From Ectothiorhodospiraceae bacterium (GTDB taxonomy: Bacteria > Pseudomonadota > Gammaproteobacteria > HK1), in NCBI GenBank assembly GCA_024234875.1, contig JACKNM010000002.1, forward strand, positions 372,001 to 436,000: a stretch of 64,000 nt of DNA, written 5' to 3'. The translations under genes and the position numbers were made by a program. This document shows positions 32,545-40,696 of the stretch, piece by piece. The notes beneath the pieces are model-generated. The model was not told the DNA's origin, did no database searches, and was given only the letters and a program-made list of their open reading frames with translations. How positions within the stretch are numbered: the stretch's first letter is position 1; each line of letters opens with the position of its first letter.

Positions 32545-33027
32545 ATGCGACGGGCAGCCTGGTCGAGAACGTTGTTCCTGGGGATGGCGCTGTGTGCCGG
32601 CGCCGCCCTCGCCCAGACCGAGCGGGAATCGGAGCTCACCCTGTGGCGCGATGGTGACGCGGGTGAGGCGCTGGAGATCCGGGGGCGGGTGGTGGATCCG
32701 TCCGGTCGCGGCATCGCCGGCGCGATGCTCAGCGTGCGCCAGGCCGACGGTACCGGTGTCTACTCCTCGCAGTATCGCGGGCAGCTTCGTACCGACGCCT
32801 CGGGCCACTACGTGCTGCGCACCGCCATGCCAGGGAACTACATGGGCGTTCGCCACATCCATGTCGACGTCGAGGGCGACGGCTTCGCCCCGATCTCGAC
32901 GCAGATCCTGTTTCGCGGGGATCCCAATCTCGAACCCGATGCACAGGGCGGGGCCATCGTGCTCGAGCGCACCAACGTCGAGGGGCGAGACCTGCTGACC
33001 GGGCGCTTCGACATCAAGCTGGAGTGA
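32545..33027 (+). CDS. secreted intradiol ring-cleavage dioxygenase-like protein
   Basis: 160 residues from ATG 32545 behind AGGAGG. A signal peptide (TLFLGMALCAGAALAQ) is followed by about 135 residues that match the beta core of intradiol dioxygenases: EIRGRVVDPSGRGIAGAMLS, RTDASGHYVLRTAMPGNYMG, RHIHVDVEGDGFAPISTQI and LFRGDP. The His pair in RHIH and the Tyr in GNY fall where iron ligands sit in catechol and protocatechuate dioxygenases; a second Tyr could be in VYSSQYRG. The N-terminal helical domain of cytoplasmic enzymes is missing. It could be a periplasmic aromatic-cleaving enzyme or a non-catalytic relative. Confidence 0.7.
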   Translation: MRRAAWSRTLFLGMALCAGAALAQTERESELTLWRDGDAGEALEIRGRVVDPSGRGIAGAMLSVRQADGTGVYSSQYRGQLRTDASGHYVLRTAMPGNYMGVRHIHVDVEGDGFAPISTQILFRGDPNLEPDAQGGAIVLERTNVEGRDLLTGRFDIKLE

Positions 33028-33052
33028 CGGCGCCCGCACCGCCACCCCGTAC

Positions 33053-33073
33053 GGGCGGCCTCCGTGGCCGCCC
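33053..33073. terminator. hairpin between convergent genes
   Basis: GGGCGGCC (33053-33060) and GGCCGCCC (33066-33073) form a perfect 8-bp stem with loop TCCGT. It lies 26 bases after the intradiol-like gene and 26 before the end of the convergent ABC ATPase gene. No U-run follows on either strand. Confidence 0.5.
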
Positions 33074-33098
33074 GGCCGCTCGGACCGCGGGCCTGCCG

Positions 33099-33893
33099 TC
33101 AGCCGAACAGGCCGTGGAACCGCCCGAGGAAGCTTCGTAGCCGCTCCGAGCTCGGGTTGCCCATGACCTCGGCCGGCGGCCCCTCGGCCGCGATCCGCCC
33201 GCCGTCCATGAACACCACGCGCGTCGCCACGTCGCGTACGAAGAGCATCTCGTGGCTGACCACCAGCATGGTCATTCCGCTCTCGGCGAGGCTCTTCATC
33301 ACCGACAGCACCTCCGCCACCAGCTCCGGATCGAGCGCCGAGGTCACCTCGTCGAAGAGGACCAGCCGCGGGTCCATCGCCACCGCGCGAGCGATCGCGA
33401 CCCGCTGCTGCTGCCCGCCCGACAGCTGATAGGGGTAGTGCTCGCGACGCTCGGCCAGGCCGACGCGGTCGAGCCAGTGGACCGCGCGGTCGCGCGCCTC
33501 CGCCTTGGGCATCTTCTGCACCTTGGTGAGGCCGAGCATCACGTTCTGCTCCGCCGTCATGTGCGGAAACAGGTTGAAGCCCTGGAACACCATCCCGATT
33601 CGGGCGCGCTGATCGGCGATGGCCGACTCGCGAAGCCGCTTGCGCACGCCGCCGACGATGCGATACCCGATGGTCTCGCCGTCGATGTGGATCTCGCCGT
33701 CGTCGTACTCCTCGAGCAGATTGATGCAGCGGAGCATCGTGGTCTTGCCCGAGCCACTGGAGCCGATGATGGCGACCACCTCGCCCTGCGCCACGTCGAG
33801 ATCGATGCCCTTGAGCACCTCGACCGAATCGAAGCGCTTGTGGACGTTGGTCGCGCGCAGCAGCGGCTCGGAGGACATGTCGGATGAGGCCAT
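33099..33893 (-). CDS. polar amino-acid ABC transporter ATPase (GlnQ/HisP family)
   Basis: 264 residues. Walker A is GSSGSGKT near residue 44, the Q-loop is GMVFQGFNLFPHMT, the signature is YQLSGGQQQRVAIARA and Walker B is LVLFDEVTSALDPE. The insert between Walker A and Q-loop (RIVGGVRKRLRESAIADQRA) is typical of the polar amino-acid uptake subfamily. It energises the two permeases encoded just upstream in the same operon (gap of 3 bases). It is the terminal gene of the order binding protein, permease, permease, ATPase. Confidence 0.93.
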   Translation of the reverse strand: MASSDMSSEPLLRATNVHKRFDSVEVLKGIDLDVAQGEVVAIIGSSGSGKTTMLRCINLLEEYDDGEIHIDGETIGYRIVGGVRKRLRESAIADQRARIGMVFQGFNLFPHMTAEQNVMLGLTKVQKMPKAEARDRAVHWLDRVGLAERREHYPYQLSGGQQQRVAIARAVAMDPRLVLFDEVTSALDPELVAEVLSVMKSLAESGMTMLVVSHEMLFVRDVATRVVFMDGGRIAAEGPPAEVMGNPSSERLRSFLGRFHGLFG

Positions 33894-33896
33894 GGT

Positions 33897-34565
33897 TCAG
33901 TACCGAAAGTAGGCGAAGCGCCGCTCGAGCCAGGCCCCGAGCTGCGACACCGAGAAGTTGATGATGATGTAGATGAGCGCGGCCGCCAGGTAGAACTGAA
34001 TGATCAGGTAATTGCGCGCGATCGCCTGTTGCGTGCTGAGCAGCAGCTCCACGACCCCGATGATCGAGAGCAGGGTCGTCCCCTTGACGATCTCGACCCC
34101 GGTGTTGACCCACGGCGGCAGCATGCGCCGCGCCGCCTGCGGCAGGATGACGTAGGTGAGTCGCTGCCAGAAGCGCATTCCGATCGCCTTCGCGGCCTCG
34201 GTCTGTCCGACGGGAATGGATGCGACGGCACCGCGGAACGTCTCGCTCATGTGGGCCGCGCAAAAGCCGCTGAGCGCGATCACGCCCGCAGCCGGCGCGG
34301 TCACGTCGATCGAGAAGAGTGCGAGGCCGTAGTAGCAGAAGAGGATCAGCACCAGCACCGGAACGCCGCGAAGCACCTCGACCACGGAGCGGATCGCCAG
34401 CCGCAACGGAGCCGGGCCGTAGACCAGCCCGAGGCCCCCGAAGCAACCGATGAACGACCCGATCGCGATCACCGCGAGCGACAGCTGCATGGTGAGCGCC
34501 GCGCCGCTCAGCAACGAGCCGCGAGCCACCCAGATCTCGTAGAGAAAAGTGCCCTTGTCACCCAT
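33897..34565 (-). CDS. polar amino-acid ABC transporter permease (HisM/GlnP type)
   Basis: 222 residues. Five membrane helices are expected; the first follows SLLSGAALTMQLSLAVIAIG. The EAA coupling loop is EAAKAIGMRFWQRLTYVILPQAARRMLPP near residue 145, and VEVLRGVPVLVLILFCYYG is the subfamily's characteristic second-helix block. It forms a heterodimeric channel with the neighbouring permease, 10 bases upstream. The two permeases are only distantly similar, the usual state in this family. Confidence 0.92.
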   Translation of the reverse strand: MGDKGTFLYEIWVARGSLLSGAALTMQLSLAVIAIGSFIGCFGGLGLVYGPAPLRLAIRSVVEVLRGVPVLVLILFCYYGLALFSIDVTAPAAGVIALSGFCAAHMSETFRGAVASIPVGQTEAAKAIGMRFWQRLTYVILPQAARRMLPPWVNTGVEIVKGTTLLSIIGVVELLLSTQQAIARNYLIIQFYLAAALIYIIINFSVSQLGAWLERRFAYFRY

Positions 34566-34575
34566 CCGACGGACC

Positions 34576-35244
34576 TCAGCGAATCATCGCGTAGCGCCGC
34601 TCGACACGGCGCAGCGCCCACGCGATCAGATAGGCGGCGGCGAGATAGAGAATGCTCGCGGTGAGCCAGGCCTCGACCACACGAAAGGTGTTGGCGTTGA
34701 CCTGGCGCGCGGTGAAGGTGAGCTCGGGCACCGCGATGGCCGCCGCCAGCGAGGTGTCCTTGAACAACGAGATGAAGTTGTTGCTCATCGCCGGCAGGGT
34801 AATCCGGAACATCATCGGCAGCATGACGTAGCGGGCGCGTTGCGCGGGGCGCAGCCCGATCGCCTTGCCGGCCTCGAGGTAGCCGTTCGGGATCGAGGTG
34901 AGCCCGGCGCGAAAGACCTCGCACATGTAGGCAGCAGCGTAGAGCGTGAGGGTCAGGATGAACGAGTGGTACTTGTCGAGGACGTAGATCCCTATCTCGG
35001 GAAGCCCGAAGTACACGAAGAAGATCAGCAACAGCAGGGGCGTGTTGCGCACGAGCTCGACATACAGCCAGACCGGACGGTCCAACCACCGCTTGCCCGA
35101 TATGCGGGCGGCGGCGAGGCCGAGACCGAGAATCGCGCCGAGCGTCAGCGACGCAGCGGCCAGTCCGAGGCCCATTCCCAGCGCGCCGAGGAAGTTGTCC
35201 CAGTTGCGCCAGATGACGTCGAAATTGAACTGGTAGTCGATCAC
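34576..35244 (-). CDS. polar amino-acid ABC transporter permease (GlnP/HisQ type)
   Basis: About 222 residues if the GTG at 35244 is used. Upstream in-frame alternatives lack a clear Shine-Dalgarno sequence too, so the start is uncertain by up to some 45 codons. Core blocks are VELVRNTPLLLLIFFVYFGL, the EAA loop EAGKAIGLRPAQRARYVMLP and NNFISLFKDTSLAAAIAVPELT. These define the amino-acid ABC permease family. The segment between this gene and the binding-protein gene is 136 bases and may include processing signals, as binding proteins are usually needed in excess. Confidence 0.88.
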   Translation of the reverse strand: MIDYQFNFDVIWRNWDNFLGALGMGLGLAAASLTLGAILGLGLAAARISGKRWLDRPVWLYVELVRNTPLLLLIFFVYFGLPEIGIYVLDKYHSFILTLTLYAAAYMCEVFRAGLTSIPNGYLEAGKAIGLRPAQRARYVMLPMMFRITLPAMSNNFISLFKDTSLAAAIAVPELTFTARQVNANTFRVVEAWLTASILYLAAAYLIAWALRRVERRYAMIR

Positions 35245-35380
35245 GAGGGTCGTGCCGTGCCAGGGACCGGCCCCGACACGACGGCGCGCGCCGGGAAGCG
35301 GTCGAGCAAGAGGGTCGGTCGTCGCGCGGGGAGCCGGGCGCCGGGGCCACCCTGACCCCGGCGCCGGCGATACCCTCGGC

Positions 35381-36277
35381 TCAGGCGAACTCGCTCGGGT
35401 AGCCGACGGTGGGCGTCGGCAGCTCGATGCCGAACCACTTGCGGTAGGAATCCGCGAAGTAGTTGAAGTCGACACCCATCATCGCTTCCTTGTAGACGGT
35501 GTTGACCCAGTTCAGCCAGATCGGATCACCGGGCTTCACCGCCGAGGCGTAGGAGTTCGGCTTCCAGCCGAATCCACCGTCGAGGTAGCGATCCGGGAAC
35601 TGCCGGATCAGCCAACGAATGGCGGACTGGTCGGCGAGATAGGCGTCGATACGACGTGCGTTCAAGGCCTGCAACGTGCTCTCGGGGCTGTCGAACTGGT
35701 CCACCTTCGACTGCGGCAGCTGCTCGTGGATCCAGTCCTCGATGAACACGTTCTGCATCGCACCGACGGTGGCGTCGGCGCCGGCGGCCTTCACCTCGTC
35801 GAAGCTCTTGAACTTGCCGCCCTTGCCCATGAGCAACAGGCCGACGCCCTCGCGATAATACGGAATCGTGAACTCGACCTGCTGGGCGCGCCCGGGAGTG
35901 ATGGTCATCCACTGCACCACCACGTCGACCTTGTTGGTGATGAGGCTCGGGATGCGCGCATCGGACCCCTGGATGACGAACTCGACCTTCTCCGGATCCT
36001 CGAACAGGTTCTTCGCGATCAGGCGGGCGAGGTCGATGTCCATGCCCTGGAGCTTGCCGGTCTCGTCCTCGAAGTGCCACGGCGGGTTGGTGCTGCCGGT
36101 GCCGACGATGAGCTTGCCGCGCTTGAGCACCTCGTAGAGCTTGCTCTTGGAGGTATCGAAGGTCTGCGCGGAGGCACCGCGGGCGGCAAGCGCCCCGACG
36201 CCGGCGGCCGCTGCTCCAGCGGCGGAGAGCCGCAGCCAGTCGCGCCGGCTGGTGGTGTCGTCTCGTTCGTTGTCCAT
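35381..36277 (-). CDS. amino-acid ABC transporter substrate-binding protein, Tat-exported
   Basis: 298 residues from ATG 36277. The N-terminus has a twin-arginine signal (TTSRRDWLRLSAAGAAAAG, cleavage after ASAQ), so the protein probably folds before export. The mature part is a bacterial solute-binding family 3 protein: KLIVGTGSTNPPWHFED, LQGMDIDLARLIAKNLF, MTITPGRAQQVEFTIPYY and DAYLADQSAIRWL. It would bind an amino acid or a related small amine for the permease-ATPase complex. The divergent FAD oxidoreductase gene, 149 bases away, suggests that the imported compound is then oxidised. Confidence 0.93.
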   Translation of the reverse strand: MDNERDDTTSRRDWLRLSAAGAAAAGVGALAARGASAQTFDTSKSKLYEVLKRGKLIVGTGSTNPPWHFEDETGKLQGMDIDLARLIAKNLFEDPEKVEFVIQGSDARIPSLITNKVDVVVQWMTITPGRAQQVEFTIPYYREGVGLLLMGKGGKFKSFDEVKAAGADATVGAMQNVFIEDWIHEQLPQSKVDQFDSPESTLQALNARRIDAYLADQSAIRWLIRQFPDRYLDGGFGWKPNSYASAVKPGDPIWLNWVNTVYKEAMMGVDFNYFADSYRKWFGIELPTPTVGYPSEFA

Positions 36278-36426
36278 GACCCCGTCCCCCATCTGTTGAC
36301 CATGATCTTGCGGCGGCGCACCCGCCGCCGGCGCGCCATCAAAGCACACGCGGATCGGGCCATCAAGCAGCAGCCGGGGAGACCGGCGCGGCGGTGCCCT
36401 TCGTTCGCCGACATCGAGGATCTACC

Positions 36427-37788
36427 ATGGCGGCTCGCGGGCCTGCACTGCTGGGGGATCGAAGCGTGGGAACTCGAGCGCCGAGCGGCGAGCGCCTGGA
36501 GGCTCTGGACGGCGTCGGCTGGGTCGCCGTCTCACCGACCACCCCGCCCGACGAATCGGATTCGGTGGTGGACCGGACCTTCGACCTCGCGATCGTCGGC
36601 GGCGGATTGGGCGGGTTGTCGGTCGCCCTGCACGCCGCGCGCCGCGGCCTGTCGGTGGCGGTGCTCGAGCAGGCGACGGTCGGCGCCGGTGCTTCCGGTC
36701 GCAACGCCGGGTTCGTGATCCCGCACTACCCGGCCAACCTGAGCCCGGCCGACGTCGAGCGCATGCTCGGGCCACGCCGCGGACCGGCGCTCAACGCCCT
36801 GCTCGCAGGTGGTCCGACACAGGTCCGCGAGCTGATTCGTGCGCACGGGATCGATTGCGACGCGGAGTTCAACGGCTGGCTGCAGCCGGCGCATTCCGAG
36901 GCCGCGCAGGCACGGGCCCGGCGCTCGTACGAGGACTGGCGGGCGTTCGGGGCGGAGGTCGAATGGCTCGACGCCGCGGCCACCGCCGACGCACTCGGCA
37001 CCGACACCTATCGCGCCGCCTGGCGCGCACCGTCGGGCGGGTACGTCAATCCGTTCGCACTGTGCGCGGGCCTCGCCCAGGCGGTGCGCGCAGCCGGCGC
37101 GTGCATCGCGCAACACACCCCGGTACGCGGGCTACGCCAGGGCGACGGCCTGCACCAGCTCCGCGTCGACGCCGGCACGGTCGGCGCCCGCAAGGTGCTG
37201 GTCACCACCAACGGCTACACCGGCGAGCAGTGGGGATCGCTCGCTCGCGCGACCCTCGCGGTGCGCCTCTTCGTCGCCCTCAGCGAGCCACTCGGGTCGA
37301 ACGTCCGCCGGCGAATCCTGCCCGCTCGCGAGTGCTTCTCCGATCTCCGCCGGCATGCTTACTTCAGTCGCCTCGACGGCGAGGGGCGCTTGCTGAGCGC
37401 CGGCACGGTCTTCCCCCTGGGCGACCGGGAAGGTGGCGGCAAGCGCTACGCGGCGCGCGCGCTGGCGCGGGTCTTCCCCGAGCTCGGCCCACTGCGGATC
37501 GAGCGTTACTGGGAGGGACGTTGCGCCTTTCCGACGCAGTGGCTGCCGACGCTCACCGTGCTCGGCCCCGGCGTCTGGGCATTCGGGGGCTACAGCGGGC
37601 GCGGGGTCTGCCTGGCGCAGGCGCTGGCGCCGCGGCTCGCCGAGCTCGCGGCCGGCGAGATCGGGGTGGAGGACGTCCCGGTCGCCAGCGGGCCGGCGCG
37701 GGACATGCCGTGGCATCGTCTCAAGGCCGCCGCGGTGCCGTTCGTCGCCCGCTTCTACCAGGCGGTCGACCGCCTGGGTGCGAGCTGA
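36427..37788 (+). CDS. FAD-dependent amino-acid/amine oxidoreductase (DAO family)
   Basis: 453 residues from ATG 36427 behind GAGGA. After a 45-residue leader the FAD-binding Rossmann motif FDLAIVGGGLGGLSVALHAA appears, then VLEQATVGAGASGRNAGFVI, a block typical of PuuB/OrdL-like gamma-glutamylputrescine or D-amino-acid oxidases. The C-terminal FAD contact is GVWAFGGYSGRGVCLAQALA. The divergently encoded amino-acid ABC importer makes an imported amine or amino acid the likely substrate. The N-terminal extension is longer than usual and is not an obvious signal peptide, so translation could also begin nearer the Rossmann motif. Confidence 0.88.
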   Translation: MAARGPALLGDRSVGTRAPSGERLEALDGVGWVAVSPTTPPDESDSVVDRTFDLAIVGGGLGGLSVALHAARRGLSVAVLEQATVGAGASGRNAGFVIPHYPANLSPADVERMLGPRRGPALNALLAGGPTQVRELIRAHGIDCDAEFNGWLQPAHSEAAQARARRSYEDWRAFGAEVEWLDAAATADALGTDTYRAAWRAPSGGYVNPFALCAGLAQAVRAAGACIAQHTPVRGLRQGDGLHQLRVDAGTVGARKVLVTTNGYTGEQWGSLARATLAVRLFVALSEPLGSNVRRRILPARECFSDLRRHAYFSRLDGEGRLLSAGTVFPLGDREGGGKRYAARALARVFPELGPLRIERYWEGRCAFPTQWLPTLTVLGPGVWAFGGYSGRGVCLAQALAPRLAELAAGEIGVEDVPVASGPARDMPWHRLKAAAVPFVARFYQAVDRLGAS

Positions 37789-37849
37789 CGTCGAGACGAT
37801 CGAGCACCGGACTGGAGCCACCCCCCGCCCGGCGCCGACTGGCAGCGCC

Positions 37850-38059
37850 TCAGCGCACGACCTCGAACCCCGCCTCCTCGATCGCGCGCTCGAGCAGCGT
37901 CCGAGATACCTTGCCGTCCTCGACCGCCACCGCCACCGCGCCGCGGGCGACGTCGACCTCGACCTCGCTCACTCCATCGAGCGCCCCGAGTGCACCGCGC
38001 ACGCTGCGGGCGCAGCCCTCACAGACCATCCCCGACACCGCGATGTCGATCGTCTCCAC
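37850..38059 (-). CDS. copZ: copper chaperone, heavy-metal-associated domain
   Basis: 69 residues. I start it at GTG 38059, because AAGGAG lies six bases upstream; an ATG at 38077 that overlaps the copA stop has no such signal. The protein is a single HMA ferredoxin-like domain with the metal-binding motif GMVCEGCARSV near residue 11. CopZ-type chaperones carry Cu(I) to CopA. The gene follows copA directly, so pump and chaperone are made together. Confidence 0.92.
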   Translation of the reverse strand: METIDIAVSGMVCEGCARSVRGALGALDGVSEVEVDVARGAVAVAVEDGKVSRTLLERAIEEAGFEVVR

Positions 38060-38076
38060 GTTGCTCTCCTTCGGCA

Positions 38077-40533
38077 TCACGGCCGTTGCGTGCTCGCGCT
38101 CCCGACCGCCAGCGCCGGCTTCCAGCGCCGGAGCAGGAGCGAGTTTCCGACGACGCAGACGCTGCTCATCGCCATCGCCGCCCCGGCCAGTGCCGGGCTC
38201 AGCATCCCCGACGCGGCCAGTGGAATGCCGACGACGTTGTAGGCGAACGCCCAGAACAGGTTCTGGCGGATCTTGGCGAAAGTCGCGCGGCTGGCGCCGA
38301 TGGCATCGGCGACCAGGCGCGGGTCGGCCCGCATCAACGTGATGCCGGCGGTCTCCATCGCCACGTCGGTGCCGCTACCCATCGCCACCCCGACGTCTGC
38401 CGCCGCCAGGGCCGGCGCGTCGTTGACGCCGTCTCCGACCATCGCCACGGTGCGCCCCGCCTGGCGCAGCGACTCGACCTCGGCCGCCTTGCGCTCCGGG
38501 CGCACGCCCCCGCGGACCGCGTCGATGCCGAGCTCGTTGCCGACCGCGGAGGCCACCGCCTCGCTGTCGCCCGACAACAGCAGCGATCGCACGCCGAGCG
38601 CGCGCAGGCCGTCGATCGCGGCGCGCGCTCCCGGGCGCACCGGATCGGTGAGCGCCAGCATCCCCAGCACACCGTCGTCGTCCGCGACCCAGACGACGGT
38701 GCGCGACGCCGCGGCCCACGCCGCGGCCGTGCCGTCCGCATCCTCCGCCGCGTGCCCGTGCGCCTCGAGCATCGCCGCGTTCCCGATCACCACGCGCCGC
38801 CCACCGACGGTCGCCGAGACGCCCTGACCGGTCCGGCTCCGGAATGCGGTCGACGGCGCCGGCGTGACGCCGCGCTCGCGCGCGAGCTCCAGCACCGCGC
38901 GCGCCAGGGGATGCTCGCTGCCCTGCTGCACGCCGGCGACGGTGGCGAGCAGTGCGGCCTCGTCACCACGCCGCACTGCCAGGGCCACGACGCGAGGCCG
39001 TCCCTCGGTGAGGGTACCGGTCTTGTCGAACACCACGGCATCGACGCGATGTGCACGCTCCAGCGCGGTCACGTCCTTGATCAGGATCCCGGCGCGGGCC
39101 GCGGCCCCGGTGCCGGCCATGATCGCGGTCGGCGTCGCGAGCCCGAGCGCGCACGGACACGCGATCACCAGCACCGACACCGCCGCCACCAGGGCCGACT
39201 CGAAGCCACCACCGATCAGCAACCAGACGACGAAGGTCAGCGCCGATACCGCCACCACCGCCGGCACGAAGATCGCGCTCACGCGGTCGACCAGCCGCTG
39301 CACCGGTGCCTTGCCCGCCTGCGCGTCCTCGACCAGGCGCACGATTCGCGAGAGCGTCGAGTCCGCGCCGACCGCGGTCGCCCGCACCGCGAGCAGCCCG
39401 GTGCCGTTGATCGCGCCGCCGACCACCGCCGCGCCGACGCCCTTCGGCACCGGCACGCTCTCACCGGTGATCAACGACTCGTCGAGCTCGCTCTCGCCCG
39501 ACTCGACCTCGCCGTCCACCGGCACCCGCTCACCGGGGCGCACCACCACCACGTCACCACGACGGACCTCGCCGACCGGGCGCTCCTCGACCTCGCCCGA
39601 CGGGAGCTGCACCCGCGCGGTCTGCGGTCGCAGGGCCATCAGCTCACGAATCGCCGCGGTGGTGCCGCGCTTGGCGCGCGCCTCGAGGAGCTTTCCGAGC
39701 AGCACCAGGGTGATCACGACCGCGGACGCCTCGAAGTAGAGCTGCCCGGTCGCCGCGTGCCCGAGCGTCAGCATCAACCACAGGCTGTACGCGAACGCGG
39801 CGGTGGTGCCCATCACCACCAGCACGTCCATGTTGCCGGCGCCGGCGCGCACCGCGCGCCAGGCGGAGCGATAGAAACGACGCCCCAGCCAGAGCTGCAC
39901 CGGCGTGGCGAGCGTGAGCTCGAGCCACGGCGGCAGATGCAGCCCCACGCCACCGAGGTGCGCCCCCATCTGCGCCACCAGCGGCGCGGTGAGCGCGGCC
40001 GCGAGCAACACGCGTCGCCACTCCGCGCCCAGGCGCTCCGCCTGCGCGTCACCCGCGCTGGACTCGGCCGCGGCCGCGACCGGCACCGGGCGATAGCCGG
40101 TGCGCTCGATCGCCTCGGCGATGGAGGTCGGGGTGAGTGCGCCGGCGACGGCCGTCACGTCGGCGCGCTCGAGGGCGAAGTTCACGCTCGCCGCGATCAC
40201 CCCGGGAAGTCGCCCCAGCGCCTTCTCCACCCGCGCCGCGCAGGCGGCGCAGGTCATGCCGTCGACACCGACGCTGAGGGTATCCTCGGCGACCTCGAAT
40301 CCCGCCCGCTCGACCGCCGCCCGCAGGGCGTCCGGCGCGGTGCTGGCCGGATCGAAATCGACGTCGGCCCGCTCCAGCGCGAAGCTCACCGATGCCGTTT
40401 CGACGCCGGGGGTGCGACCGAGCACGCGCTCGAGCCGGGTGGCGCAGGCGGCACAGGTCATGCCGCGCACCGGCAACACCAGGTGCTGCTGCGTCGACTC
40501 GGACTGGGGCGCGCTGACGACGGGGACGGACAT
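38077..40533 (-). CDS. copA: copper-exporting P1B-type ATPase
   Basis: 818 residues. Two N-terminal HMA domains carry GMTCAACATR and GMTCAACAAR. Membrane helices follow from about residue 165. The transport motif is CPC in VIACPCALGLATPTA, the phosphorylation site DKTGTLTEG, and the hinge GDGVNDAPALAAADVG, all intact. The pattern CPC with downstream asparagine- and methionine-containing helices is that of Cu(I) exporters. Start at ATG 40533 gives a short linker before the first HMA domain. The operon is copA-copZ; no CueR-type regulator gene is adjacent, so control is not evident. Confidence 0.95.
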   Translation of the reverse strand: MSVPVVSAPQSESTQQHLVLPVRGMTCAACATRLERVLGRTPGVETASVSFALERADVDFDPASTAPDALRAAVERAGFEVAEDTLSVGVDGMTCAACAARVEKALGRLPGVIAASVNFALERADVTAVAGALTPTSIAEAIERTGYRPVPVAAAAESSAGDAQAERLGAEWRRVLLAAALTAPLVAQMGAHLGGVGLHLPPWLELTLATPVQLWLGRRFYRSAWRAVRAGAGNMDVLVVMGTTAAFAYSLWLMLTLGHAATGQLYFEASAVVITLVLLGKLLEARAKRGTTAAIRELMALRPQTARVQLPSGEVEERPVGEVRRGDVVVVRPGERVPVDGEVESGESELDESLITGESVPVPKGVGAAVVGGAINGTGLLAVRATAVGADSTLSRIVRLVEDAQAGKAPVQRLVDRVSAIFVPAVVAVSALTFVVWLLIGGGFESALVAAVSVLVIACPCALGLATPTAIMAGTGAAARAGILIKDVTALERAHRVDAVVFDKTGTLTEGRPRVVALAVRRGDEAALLATVAGVQQGSEHPLARAVLELARERGVTPAPSTAFRSRTGQGVSATVGGRRVVIGNAAMLEAHGHAAEDADGTAAAWAAASRTVVWVADDDGVLGMLALTDPVRPGARAAIDGLRALGVRSLLLSGDSEAVASAVGNELGIDAVRGGVRPERKAAEVESLRQAGRTVAMVGDGVNDAPALAAADVGVAMGSGTDVAMETAGITLMRADPRLVADAIGASRATFAKIRQNLFWAFAYNVVGIPLAASGMLSPALAGAAMAMSSVCVVGNSLLLRRWKPALAVGSASTQRP

Positions 40534-40696
40534 GCGGGCATGATAGCTCGCACCGCGTCGCCGCTGCGTGACCGAGGCACCGAGCATGCCGGCGGCGCCC
40601 GAACCCCGCGGGCGGTCCGCTAGACTCGGTGGACGGCGGAGCGGCTCGCGTCGCCCCGCCGCCGGTAACGAGCTCGGCACGAGAGGAGTCCGCCCG

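Noticed and set aside
40614..40630. TAGACT near 40621 as the putA promoter
   Set aside because: The hexamer is plausible as a -10, but the sequence 17-18 bases upstream (CCCGAA) does not resemble a -35.
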